In this document: positions 54,124 through 62,406 of the stretch, piece by piece
How the letters are laid out: every line of letters begins with the position of its first letter
Numbering within the stretch: position 1 is the first letter of the stretch
NCBI RefSeq assembly: GCF_006542375.1
Contig: NZ_CP038143.1
Coordinates: forward strand, 620,001-684,000
DNA: 64,000 bases
Direction of reading: 5' to 3'
Origin: Oecophyllibacter saccharovorans
GTDB lineage: Bacteria > Pseudomonadota > Alphaproteobacteria > Acetobacterales > Acetobacteraceae
Notes under the pieces: model-generated
What the model was told of the DNA's origin: nothing
The model's database searches: none
What the model saw: the letters and a program-made list of their open reading frames with translations, nothing else
Program-made: the position numbers and the translations under genes

Positions 54124-56400
54124 ATGAGCAAGCAGACTTCCTCCAGGCTTTCCCCGCCTGTGCCAAAGCGCGAATCCGTCATTCTGGAACAGCTCGGCCA
54201 CACGCGCTGCGACCCCTACGCCTGGATGAAGGACCCCGACTGGCAGCAGGTGCTGCGCGATCCGGGCCGCCTGCGCCCTGACATCCGCCAGCACCTGGAG
54301 GCGGAAAACGCCTATGCCGCTGACGTGCTGGCGGAGACGGAAGACCTGCAGGCAACCCTGCTTGAGGAGATGAAGGCGCGCATTCCCGCAACCGAGGAAT
54401 CCGTGCCCGTGCCTGATGGGCCCTGGCTCTACAACCGCCGCTTTGAGACCGACGCGCAGTATCCCCTGCACGTGCGCACCCCCCGCCCTGCCTCTGAAGA
54501 ACCCGCGACAGAAGGCCAAGAACAAGAAACAGCCGGGCCGGAAGAAATCCTGCTTGACGTGACGGCACGCGCCCAGGGCCATGATTTCTACAGCCTCGGC
54601 GGCGCAGCGGTGTCTGACGACCACGGACTTTACGCTTTCAGCGAGGACACCCAGGGCTCGGAAGTGTTCCGCATCCACCTCAAGGACCTGACCAATAAGG
54701 ACCAGGCAACTGACGCCATGCTGTGGGGCGAGGAAGCGGGGCCAGGCCTGCCGGGACCGGTGGAAAGCAGCACCGGAGCCTTTGCCTTCTCGCCTGACAG
54801 CGAATGGCTGTTCTGGATCTGGCGCGACGACAACGGCCGCCCGGCCCGGCTCTACCGCCGCCGCACACGCGCCAAACCAGGCGAGCCCCTGGAAGACATC
54901 CTGGTCTATGAGGAAACGGACTCCGGCTTCTTCCTCAATCTCTCTGTCTCCGCTTCGCGCCAGTGGATCATGCTGGAGCGCGGCGACCATGACACCAATG
55001 AAACCCTGCTGATCCCGGCTGCCGACCCCCAGGCCGACCCCGTCTCCTTTGCACCGCTGGTGCGCGGCGAGCGCTACAGCCTGACCCATTGGGGCGACCG
55101 CTTCATCATCCTCACCAACCGGGATGAACCGGGCGCCTCCAGCCCCGGCCAGGCGGTGGACTTCACCCTGATGCAGGCGCCAGACCGCCCCACACCCCAA
55201 CAGGAATGGACGCCCTTCCTGCCGCAGACGCCCGGGCATTTCCTGCTGCAGGTGAGTGCCGGGCGCGATTTCCTGGCCTGGAGCGAGCGCTTTGAGGGCA
55301 ATGAGCGCATCTACGTGCTGGCCCGCAAGGATGCTCCCGCACTCCGCCCCGCTGAAAACGGCCACTCTTCAGATGCCGAGCCAGACCTGCGCGAGGTCGC
55401 GCGCTCCGTGCAGATGGATGAACCGGCCTATGACCTGACGCTGCTGGGCATCCTGGAATATGACCGGCCCGTACTGCGCTACGTCTACCAGTCTCCCACC
55501 ACACCGCCGCACTGGTATGACCTCAACATGGAGACCGGCGCGCGCACCCTGCGCAAGGTGCGCGACGTGCCTTCAGGCCATGACCCGCAGGCCTATGAAA
55601 CCCGCCGCCTCTTCGCCCCTGCGCCGGACGGGGAGCTGGTGCCCGTGACCGTGCTGATGAAGCGCGGCACCAAGCTGGACGGCAGCGCGCCATTGCTGCT
55701 CTACGGCTATGGCTCCTACGGCATTTCCATGGAAGCGGCTTTCTCTACCACCACACTCAGCCTGGTGGACCGCGGCTGGATCCACGCCATTGCCCATGTA
55801 CGCGGCGGTTCGGAGAAGGGGTGGAACTGGTTTCTGGAAGGGCGCGGGCGCAAAAAGCCCAATACCTTCACCGATTTCATCGCCGTGGCCCGGCACCTGA
55901 TCGCTGAAGGCTATACGTCCCCCCGCCGCATCGTCGCCCATGGCGGCTCGGCAGGCGGGCTGCTGATGGGGGCTGTGGCCAACATGGCGCCCGAGCTCTT
56001 CGCCGGGATCGCCGCCCAGGTGCCTTTTGTGGACATGCTCAACACCATGTCCGACACCTCCCTGCCCCTCACCCCGCCGGAATGGCCGGAATGGGGCAAT
56101 CCGCTGACCGATCCGGAGGCCTACGCGCTGATTGCCAGCTACTCGCCCTATGACAATGTGCGCCAGGCCGACTACCCCGCCATTCTGGCCATGGGCGGCC
56201 TGTCTGACCCGCGTGTGACCTACTGGGAACCCGCCAAATGGATCGCCCGCCTGCGCGACATCGCCCAGGGCGGCCCCTTCCTGTGTCGCATCAACATGGA
56301 AGCCGGCCACGGCGGTTCTTCAGGGCGTTATACACGCCTGAAGGAGGTTGCGCTGGTGCAGGCTTTTGCGTTGTGGTGTTTGAATAAAACCGCACTATAA
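54124..56400 (+). CDS. ptrB: Oligopeptidase B (prolyl oligopeptidase family S9A)
   Basis: A 758-residue serine peptidase that cuts short peptides after basic residues. The first 450 residues form the beta-propeller (many WxW-like and GxRxS strands), starting with the PYAWMKDPDW family opening. The C-terminal hydrolase domain has the nucleophile in HGGSAGGLLMG, the acid in GLSDPRVTYWEP and the catalytic His in EAGHGGSSGRY. The gene ends at the border of the AT-rich island; its last seven codons are themselves AT-rich. It is convergent with the CD-NTase gene. Confidence 0.94.
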   Translation: MSKQTSSRLSPPVPKRESVILEQLGHTRCDPYAWMKDPDWQQVLRDPGRLRPDIRQHLEAENAYAADVLAETEDLQATLLEEMKARIPATEESVPVPDGPWLYNRRFETDAQYPLHVRTPRPASEEPATEGQEQETAGPEEILLDVTARAQGHDFYSLGGAAVSDDHGLYAFSEDTQGSEVFRIHLKDLTNKDQATDAMLWGEEAGPGLPGPVESSTGAFAFSPDSEWLFWIWRDDNGRPARLYRRRTRAKPGEPLEDILVYEETDSGFFLNLSVSASRQWIMLERGDHDTNETLLIPAADPQADPVSFAPLVRGERYSLTHWGDRFIILTNRDEPGASSPGQAVDFTLMQAPDRPTPQQEWTPFLPQTPGHFLLQVSAGRDFLAWSERFEGNERIYVLARKDAPALRPAENGHSSDAEPDLREVARSVQMDEPAYDLTLLGILEYDRPVLRYVYQSPTTPPHWYDLNMETGARTLRKVRDVPSGHDPQAYETRRLFAPAPDGELVPVTVLMKRGTKLDGSAPLLLYGYGSYGISMEAAFSTTTLSLVDRGWIHAIAHVRGGSEKGWNWFLEGRGRKKPNTFTDFIAVARHLIAEGYTSPRRIVAHGGSAGGLLMGAVANMAPELFAGIAAQVPFVDMLNTMSDTSLPLTPPEWPEWGNPLTDPEAYALIASYSPYDNVRQADYPAILAMGGLSDPRVTYWEPAKWIARLRDIAQGGPFLCRINMEAGHGGSSGRYTRLKEVALVQAFALWCLNKTAL

Positions 56401-56427
56401 ATCATTTTTATTATTATTCTCTTCCTT

Positions 56428-57774
56428 TTAAGGCGATTCAATTTCTGCATTATTTATAATAGGAACGTCAAAACGAGCTCGCGCAATGACTCGATTGCCT
56501 AATACAGCATAACATTCTACAAAATGTTCTCCCATAAAATCAGCACTTTCTTGTCGTGACCACCCCCCTTCGTCTTCAAGAATCTTCCCTCTAGTACATT
56601 TTCTTTTAATGGCCTCAGCTCCCCTATTTAAAATTTTCCAGTATAATTTAGTCTCATCAGGAAATTTACTCTTCATTTTAGGTGGAACCGTAAAAATTAA
56701 CTTTCCACTAGCTTTTATGCCTCTAAACAACTTTCCAATTTCAACAAGTTTTTCAAATGATTTTGGCCTAAAGGCTTTTTTCTCAACCACACACTTAATT
56801 TCAAGGGGATATTTTATATCTATTTCAAAATCACGAAATTCTTCGATAAATTGCTCATCACTTACCCTCACACTATCTAAAACAATATTCTTCGAACCAG
56901 TTATTGAGCGATAAAAATCAATATTTGGAAATTTCCTCCCAAATATCCCTCTCCATATCTTAAGGCATTTTTCTATATCATTTTCCTGCAATGCTTCGCC
57001 AATTTCATTACTAGTCCTCTCTGCCGCTCTTTTAAAACCGCCTTTAGATTTAATTAGAGCCTTACTTCCTAAAGCTTGGTAACTTTCATTCTCTTGTCCA
57101 GCAAGATAATCAAAAAAACCTTTCAACAACTCTTCTTTAGGACGCATAGTTAACTCATGATTATCTCGCAGGAATCTATAGACAAAAGTATCTATTAGTA
57201 ACCCAGACAATGAACTTATGCCTTTATTATTCCTCCAAGCTCTTATCATACGACATAAAGGCCGAATTAGCTCCTTAAAATCATTACTAGAATTTGTAAT
57301 AGCTTCCGTTTCTTTCTGGGCATAACTACGCTTGAAACAAGAAGATTTTGTATCTGGATACAGAAAGTAATCATTCTCTTTGAAAGCGGGCTGGACTTCT
57401 ACCCATATATTTCCAAAAATCACCACAACTACACAACGATTTACTCTAACATAAGTTTTTGAGTATCTAAGTCTTAAAAATTTTGCCGTATCTTCAAGAA
57501 GCTTTTTCGGTCCAGTAGAAGAGGCATTATAGCTAGCGAGAAGATTATCTGGTAGTAAATATAGCATGTCTAGATCAGATATTCCCCTAACAGCAGTTTT
57601 TCTACCATATGATCCAAAAGCTAACTTATTACTTTCACTTCCTATTCCTCTAAAGCCCTTATTTAGAACTTTAGCTATTTCATTATATTTATTTTTATAT
57701 AACTCATTATCTTCTTTCGTAATTTTTACTCTATTATGAAATTCATCCCATAGCTTAGAGGGCAATTCTGCCAT
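56428..57774 (-). CDS. CD-NTase (cGAS/DncV-like nucleotidyltransferase) with C-terminal AGS-C domain
   Basis: A 448-residue enzyme expected to make a cyclic or linear oligonucleotide signal on phage infection. It has the nucleotidyltransferase motif GSYGRKT (residues about 54-60) with ISDLDML (Asp67 and Asp69), and a probable third acidic residue in WVEVQPAF (Glu126), so all three metal ligands appear intact. The last 110 residues carry LYWKILNRGAEAIKR, GEHFVECYAVL and IARARFDVPI, which match the AGS-C sensor domain paired with SLATT effectors. It begins one base after the SLATT stop. The coding sequence is strongly AT-rich. No cap2, cap3 or other ancillary gene follows. Confidence 0.9.
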   Translation of the reverse strand: MAELPSKLWDEFHNRVKITKEDNELYKNKYNEIAKVLNKGFRGIGSESNKLAFGSYGRKTAVRGISDLDMLYLLPDNLLASYNASSTGPKKLLEDTAKFLRLRYSKTYVRVNRCVVVVIFGNIWVEVQPAFKENDYFLYPDTKSSCFKRSYAQKETEAITNSSNDFKELIRPLCRMIRAWRNNKGISSLSGLLIDTFVYRFLRDNHELTMRPKEELLKGFFDYLAGQENESYQALGSKALIKSKGGFKRAAERTSNEIGEALQENDIEKCLKIWRGIFGRKFPNIDFYRSITGSKNIVLDSVRVSDEQFIEEFRDFEIDIKYPLEIKCVVEKKAFRPKSFEKLVEIGKLFRGIKASGKLIFTVPPKMKSKFPDETKLYWKILNRGAEAIKRKCTRGKILEDEGGWSRQESADFMGEHFVECYAVLGNRVIARARFDVPIINNAEIESP

Positions 57775-57775
57775 T

Positions 57776-58327
57776 TCATTTCTCTCCGTTTTTATTTTTA
57801 TAATGCCCAGAATTTATTTTTTTTCTTGTTTTAGAAAAATATTTTTCATCAATTGGGCCAGACTGCTTACGTATATTGCTCAACTCATCACTAAGTCTCT
57901 CAAAGTTAAAAAATATTTCCTTTAGAGACATATGAGTTGCCTTAATATGGAGATACTCAAAGCGTTTTTGAAGGTCTTTATATCTATCCGCACTTCTTTT
58001 TAAAGTAGACGCATTACTCTTAAGGCCACTTGTTAAACAAATAACATTTAGACTTCCCCCTAAAATTGCTGCCGCTGACCCCCAAAGCGGCCCTGCAACT
58101 TTCCACAAAAAAAAGCTTCCAGATATAAATCCCAATAAACCTGCCGCAATATTTAGCCAAAGTAAATATTTTTCTTGATTGACAGATTTGAGATACAAAG
58201 CCGTTGAACACCATAAACAATTTTCAGCTTCATTCTTGATTTTCTTATAAATTTTCTCCCTTGTTATAAGAGGATTAGATGATGATTTCCTCTTCCCTTT
58301 AAGAAATATATCAAATGGAACTTCCAT
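57776..58327 (-). CDS. SLATT-family two-TM effector protein
   Basis: A 183-residue protein with two membrane helices close together (about residues 56-77 and 80-101, LWLNIAAGLLGFISGSFFLW and WGSAAAILGGSLNVICL) separated by a few residues, flanked by charged helices. This is the layout of SLATT (SMODS and SLOG-associating two-TM effector) domains, which are thought to form pores when the partner nucleotide signal appears. The C-terminal half is Lys/Arg-rich. It is the first gene of the two-gene unit and is AT-rich like the CD-NTase gene. The subfamily was not determined. Its role in killing infected cells is inferred from family knowledge. Confidence 0.8.
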   Translation of the reverse strand: MEVPFDIFLKGKRKSSSNPLITREKIYKKIKNEAENCLWCSTALYLKSVNQEKYLLWLNIAAGLLGFISGSFFLWKVAGPLWGSAAAILGGSLNVICLTSGLKSNASTLKRSADRYKDLQKRFEYLHIKATHMSLKEIFFNFERLSDELSNIRKQSGPIDEKYFSKTRKKINSGHYKNKNGEK

Positions 58328-58389
58328 ACTCTTAATTATACCTTACCTTAAATAGATTCACTGTAAATATTTCTGCCTAAGCCATATCC

Positions 58390-58890
58390 TTATCCCCCCG
58401 AAAGCAAAGAAGCCCCAGCCTCACCTGCATCAAGCGAAGAATCCTCCGCAGGCACAGCCGGCAAGTGCTGGCAGGCGGCGGCCAGGTTGGGGTTGGCGTT
58501 AGCGGAGCGGGCGCACAGGGCGGTGGCGTCTGTGCCGCAGGCGCGCAGGGCTTCTTCCATTGTGGAGCCCAGAACGTCATGCACTAGGGCCAGGTCGGGG
58601 TCGTTGCGGTTGTGGATGCGGTCCAGCTCGTGCTCGGCCTTGTGCATCTCGGCCAGGCCGGTCAGGCAGCGTTGGCTGGCATAGCTGTGGTCCTGGCGCA
58701 GAATGACAAGCACGCGGTTGATGTCGCGCCCCATGCGGTTCAGCGTCGGGTCATCCACATCGGTCGGCGCGCCGGTGGCATAAGCGGGCGCGGGCTGCAG
58801 GCCGACATAAGGCACTGCAAGCGGCAGGGCCAGAAAGGCCAGGGACAGCATGGAACGGGCGGCAGCGGGAATGCGAAAACAGGTCATCAT
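58390..58890 (-). CDS. Hypothetical secreted protein
   Basis: A 166-residue protein with a signal peptide (SMLSLAFLALPLAVPYVGLQPAPAYA, in parts, cleavage near residue 37). The mature part is helical, with four Cys residues (QRCLTGL, RACGTD, LCARS, ACQHL) likely paired. The start was set at one of two adjacent ATG codons (58888-58890); the longer frame adds an implausible leader. Composition is normal, so it marks the far border of the AT-rich island. No known domain is recognised. Confidence 0.7.
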   Translation of the reverse strand: MMTCFRIPAAARSMLSLAFLALPLAVPYVGLQPAPAYATGAPTDVDDPTLNRMGRDINRVLVILRQDHSYASQRCLTGLAEMHKAEHELDRIHNRNDPDLALVHDVLGSTMEEALRACGTDATALCARSANANPNLAAACQHLPAVPAEDSSLDAGEAGASLLSGG

Positions 58891-58935
58891 GGGGCCATGA
58901 TAAGCCGGTTGCAGGCGGGATTGAAGTAAAACCAC

Positions 58936-59247
58936 CGTGTAAGCCCTGCCCCCAGCCCAGATCTGACCCCTTCAGGGCGCAGGCAGCTTTCTCAGGCCCC
59001 TACGCCCTCTCGACAGGGGCTAGGCGACGGGTGGGGAAAGCGGGTAAAACCACGGGGAACACGCCTGGAGAAAACAGCCCCGGACCCGGCGCGCCCCTTG
59101 ACTCCCTGTCCGGAAAGCAGGTATGGGGGCTGCCGATTTGGCGCTGTGCCGCGCTGCATGAAATCTGAGACTATCAAGGGTCCGCGTCAGCCGCATTATC
59201 GGTAGCGCCTACCGGGCCTTTCCACTGGTTTGGGAGCCCGTTTTGCC
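58936..59247. other. Intergenic region upstream of rpmJ
   Basis: About 310 bases, GC-rich, between divergent genes. It should hold the rpmJ promoter (an AT-poor stretch near 59150-59230). The ribosome site for rpmJ is weak (GGGAGCCC). No operator or RNA gene was recognised. Confidence 0.4.
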
Positions 59248-59373
59248 ATGAAGATCCGCAACAGCCTGAAATCCGCCAAGGTGCGCGACAAGAACTGCCG
59301 CGTGGTGCGTCGCCGCGGTCGCGTCTACGTCATCAACAAGAAGAATCCGCGCCTGAAAGCCCGCCAGGGCTGA
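59248..59373 (+). CDS. rpmJ: 50S ribosomal protein L36
   Basis: A 41-residue zinc-lacking type L36 with [41 protein letters not shown] (each part typical). L36 sits in the large subunit near the peptidyl transferase base. Only one Cys is left where the four-Cys form would bind zinc, which identifies the C-minus paralogue, used in many alphaproteobacteria. The gene is very short but the match is essentially complete. A terminator follows about 105 bases later. It stands apart from the main ribosomal operons, as L36 often does in this group. Confidence 0.96.
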   Translation: MKIRNSLKSAKVRDKNCRVVRRRGRVYVINKKNPRLKARQG

Positions 59374-59478
59374 CAGCCGGGCGCCTGCAGCGCGGGCCCG
59401 GGCCGGCAGAAAGCAAAGAGCGCGACTCGCCGGCACAGTGCAAAGCCGGCTTCCGGTCCTGCCGCAGGGCGCTCGAAC

Positions 59479-59513
59479 AACTCCCTTCCTCACCGGTCGG
59501 GAGTTTTTTCTTT
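59479..59513 (+). terminator. Rho-independent terminator after rpmJ
   Basis: Stem AACTCCC/GGGAGTT with a 13-nt loop and a T-rich tail. It lies about 105 bases after rpmJ and before the TPR gene at 59555, so the two are separate units. Confidence 0.8.
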
Positions 59514-59554
59514 TTCAGCCCTTCCGCTTCCGCCCTGTCGCTGAGAGGAAGTCC

Positions 59555-60349
59555 ATGACCCGTTTCACGCCTCACCCTGTCCTTGCCGGCAGGAAATCTC
59601 CGCGCTCTCTGCGCCGGCTTGCGCTGGCCTGCGGGCTGGCCGGTTTCTGGGCGTGGGGCGGGTTGTCAGGGACAGATCAGGCAGGAATGGGTCAGGCAGG
59701 CATCAACCGGGCCTGGAGTGCTGCCGCCACTTCTTCCGCACCACATAACCAGACAGCCCCCCAGGCCAAGCAGGCGCCCAAAAAAGCCGCAGGCCAAAAA
59801 AGCCCGGCCCCAGCCGGCAAAACCCCTGCCAAAACGCCCCGCAAGATCCGCACCCCTGCAGAAGTGCTGGAGCTGCGCCTGCAGGCTGCCGAGCAGGCCG
59901 TCAAAGCAGCCCACACGCAGGAAGCCTCGAACCAGGCCTGGCAGCAGGCTGAGACCCTGCGCAAACGGCAGCTGAGTGCCGGGGCGGAGCTGCTGCTGAC
60001 TGAAGCGCGCGAAAAATCCACTGCACCTGACCTGCACGCAGCCCTTTATGATCTCTCGGCCGCCCTGACCCTGCAGCCCGATGCCGCCCTGCTGCGGCGC
60101 ACGCGCGCTGAGATACGCCTGGCCAGCAATGACCCCACCGGGGCCGTGCAGGATCTGGGAATCGCATTGCAGCAGGACCCGGGCGATCCGACCTCATGGT
60201 TCCTGCTGGCGCGCACTGAAGAGGCGCTGCACAATGGCCCGGCAGCGCTGAACGCCTTCTGTCAGGCGCTGAAAAACGCCCCTCTCTTTCCCGAACGCAC
60301 AACCCTGCTGCACCAGTTCACGCTCGACGCACAGGGCCAGCCGGACTGA
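59555..60349 (+). CDS. Secreted TPR-like protein
   Basis: A 264-residue protein with an Arg-rich start and hydrophobic anchor or signal (about residues 20-38, LALACGLAGFWAWGGL), then a Lys/Pro/Ala-rich linker and a helical C-terminal half with TPR-like repeats (LHAALYDLSAALTLQPDAALLRRTRAEIRLASNDPTGAVQDL, in parts). Start is ATG 59555 behind AGAGGA. A periplasmic scaffolding role is plausible; no function is known. It is convergent with the gene at 60370-60834. Confidence 0.7.
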   Translation: MTRFTPHPVLAGRKSPRSLRRLALACGLAGFWAWGGLSGTDQAGMGQAGINRAWSAAATSSAPHNQTAPQAKQAPKKAAGQKSPAPAGKTPAKTPRKIRTPAEVLELRLQAAEQAVKAAHTQEASNQAWQQAETLRKRQLSAGAELLLTEAREKSTAPDLHAALYDLSAALTLQPDAALLRRTRAEIRLASNDPTGAVQDLGIALQQDPGDPTSWFLLARTEEALHNGPAALNAFCQALKNAPLFPERTTLLHQFTLDAQGQPD

Positions 60350-60369
60350 AACCCGTCACGGCCCGGGTT

Positions 60370-60834
60370 TCAGCCCGGCTGGCGCGGGGTGAGCGTTCTG
60401 CTGACCGCCTCCAGCAACGTTTTGCGCGTATCAGGCGGCAGCCCGGCCAGCATGCGCTGCAAAGGCGTGCGCGGCTGAAAATGCGCCCCCTGTGTACTGA
60501 TCGCCGTCAGGGTCTGGTACAGCACAACAAGAGTCACTGTGCTCAGCTGCGGGTCCAGCTGGGCGTCTGCGGGAGGGACAGGCTTCTGCGTGGTCTGAAG
60601 CCCAGGCTGAAGCGGCTTGCCATCCGGGCCGAGGCGCACGGGCCCCGGGGCCAGCTGCAGCCGCCAGAGGGCCGCGGCCTGGGCCGGTGTCAGGGAAGTG
60701 GTGGGGCCAGCTGCAGGCGTGGGCCCAGACTGCGCCCGAGCTGGACATGCCAACACAGCGCCTGCCATCCCCCCAACCAGGGCGGCGCAGGGCAGGAAGC
60801 GGATGAGTGAAAAAATGGTAAAATGGTTTTTCAT
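60370..60834 (-). CDS. Hypothetical secreted protein
   Basis: A 154-residue protein with a signal peptide (FLPCAALVGGMAGAVLACPARAQ, cleavage near residue 35), a Pro/Gly/Thr-rich linker and a C-terminal helical part (LSTVTLVVLYQTLTAIS and PDTRKTLLEAVSRTLTP). Start was set at MKNHFTIF (60832-60834) because the basic N-terminus fits a signal peptide. The longer frame adds 16 residues. No family is recognised. Confidence 0.6.
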   Translation of the reverse strand: MKNHFTIFSLIRFLPCAALVGGMAGAVLACPARAQSGPTPAAGPTTSLTPAQAAALWRLQLAPGPVRLGPDGKPLQPGLQTTQKPVPPADAQLDPQLSTVTLVVLYQTLTAISTQGAHFQPRTPLQRMLAGLPPDTRKTLLEAVSRTLTPRQPG

Positions 60835-60981
60835 GCGGCCAGCCTGCGCCCCCCGGCCTGCAAGTGCAATGATCTGCGACAAGCCTTTTCCCGAACTGGC
60901 AGAGCGCCCGGACCGGAAACGTTACACGCAGATCAGGGTGGGTTATGATGGCGGCCCTCTCTCCTCTGCCACAGGCTTTTC

Positions 60982-61929
60982 ATGCCGTTTATCAACCCCC
61001 GCCCCGTTTTCCGCCATTCCCTCCGCGCCCTGGTCATGGCAGGGGTGATGTTGAACATGCTGCCGGTTTCAGCCCATCCACGCAGCCATAACAGCCAGTC
61101 AGGTAGCGGCACGACCTCAAGCTACGGTTACGGCGCGCCTGAAACCACGCCCCTCAACCCCGACCTGCCTCCCACGGAGGAAAGCAGCGGTGCAGGGCAC
61201 GCAGAGAATGGAGGGCGCACCCGCCAGGACCAGGGTGCCGGCGCTGACGCAGGGATGGAGGATGAGCATCTGGGCACCAGCGAAGGCGCGATGGAGGAAC
61301 GGCAGGCTGAGCTGCAGGCGCGTTTTGCCGCTGAAGCCCAGGCGGCTGACCACAGCCAGAAACGCCGTGGCCCGCCCCTGCTGCAGCACGGCAACTGGAG
61401 CTGCACGGTTGAAGCGCAGGTGAGGGTGGACTGTAACACCCGGACCGGTCAGGGCAATATCCGCTTCATCGCCGCCCGGCGCGACCCTGAAGCCCTCATG
61501 GAAACACCAGGCAAGCGGCCTGCCCAGCCAACAACCAACAGCCCTTCAGGTGATGTGGGGCTGGCCGTCACGCTGGAGCGCGGCACGCATGAGGAAGACG
61601 GGTTTTTCGTCAGTGATCCCGGCGCCAGCCCACCCATCGGCCTGCGCCTTTCAGGAGGTGCTGGCTCTACAAATGGGACTTTCTGGAAAGCGGACCTGCC
61701 CCGCCAGGTGCTGGACACAGACCCTGCCCGCCAGCGGAACGCGCGCGCCCTGCTTGATGCTTTGGCAGGCAGTTCCAGCGCCCGGCTTGTCACCGCCCCC
61801 ACCCCGGCAGGGGGCGGTGTGCACCCCAGGCCGCTTGTGGTGGATACCCGCGGCGCGGGCTTCGTGCGTGAGCAGATCCTCCGTCTTCTCGACAGCCCCG
61901 CACCTGCGGGCAAGCCCGTGGGCCAGTAG
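60982..61929 (+). CDS. Hypothetical secreted protein
   Basis: A 315-residue protein with a signal peptide (LRALVMAGVMLNMLPVSAHP, cleavage near residue 31), then a Gly/Ser/Glu-rich disordered region (residues about 35-120) and a C-terminal part with GNWSCTVEAQVRVDCNTRTGQG, whose two Cys residues may pair. No known domain is recognised. Codon use is normal for the region. It is probably transcribed alone; its upstream neighbour is divergent. Confidence 0.6.
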   Translation: MPFINPRPVFRHSLRALVMAGVMLNMLPVSAHPRSHNSQSGSGTTSSYGYGAPETTPLNPDLPPTEESSGAGHAENGGRTRQDQGAGADAGMEDEHLGTSEGAMEERQAELQARFAAEAQAADHSQKRRGPPLLQHGNWSCTVEAQVRVDCNTRTGQGNIRFIAARRDPEALMETPGKRPAQPTTNSPSGDVGLAVTLERGTHEEDGFFVSDPGASPPIGLRLSGGAGSTNGTFWKADLPRQVLDTDPARQRNARALLDALAGSSSARLVTAPTPAGGGVHPRPLVVDTRGAGFVREQILRLLDSPAPAGKPVGQ

Positions 61930-62070
61930 GTTCATGACCGGTCAATTTGGCACGGCCACGTTTTAGCCCTTAAATTTCCTCCCAAGACGCCCCAAATCTG
62001 GCAGGATCGGAAAAGCAGGAACAAAACCGCCCGAGAGCGGCCCTGAGCGCCCCACCAGAGGAGAACCCCC

Positions 62071-62403
62071 ATGAGATTTCCCCACCCCTTCCCCCGCCGC
62101 GCTGCCGGCACGCCTCAGGGCGGGTCTTCCCACAGCTCGGGCGCGCACAGCCCCCGGGGTGGCCGGGGCCGCTGGCAGATTGGTGGCCGCAAGAGCGATG
62201 AGCGCGTAAGCATTGAAGAGCGCGTGCTGCGGCGCGAACGCCGCAAGAGGCGCCTGCGCCATGCGGGTGAAGCCGCCGTGGCCGGCGCGACCTTCATGAG
62301 CATGGCCGGCCCGCGCCGTTTCCGCCCCTATTTCCAGCAGATCGTCGCCCTCATCGGCGTGCTCGGCTCCACGGTCGCGCTTTTCACCGGGCGCGATAAA
62401 TAA
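62071..62403 (+). CDS. Small basic hypothetical protein
   Basis: A 110-residue protein with a Gly/Arg/Ser-rich N-terminal half and a very basic stretch (EERVLRRERRKRRLRHAGEA, about residues 50-70). A C-terminal hydrophobic segment (QQIVALIGVLGSTVALFTG) could be a membrane helix. A good ribosome site (GAGGAGAA) precedes the ATG. It is convergent with priA, with three bases between the stops. Function is unknown. Confidence 0.6.
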   Translation: MRFPHPFPRRAAGTPQGGSSHSSGAHSPRGGRGRWQIGGRKSDERVSIEERVLRRERRKRRLRHAGEAAVAGATFMSMAGPRRFRPYFQQIVALIGVLGSTVALFTGRDK

Positions 62404-62406
62404 GCC

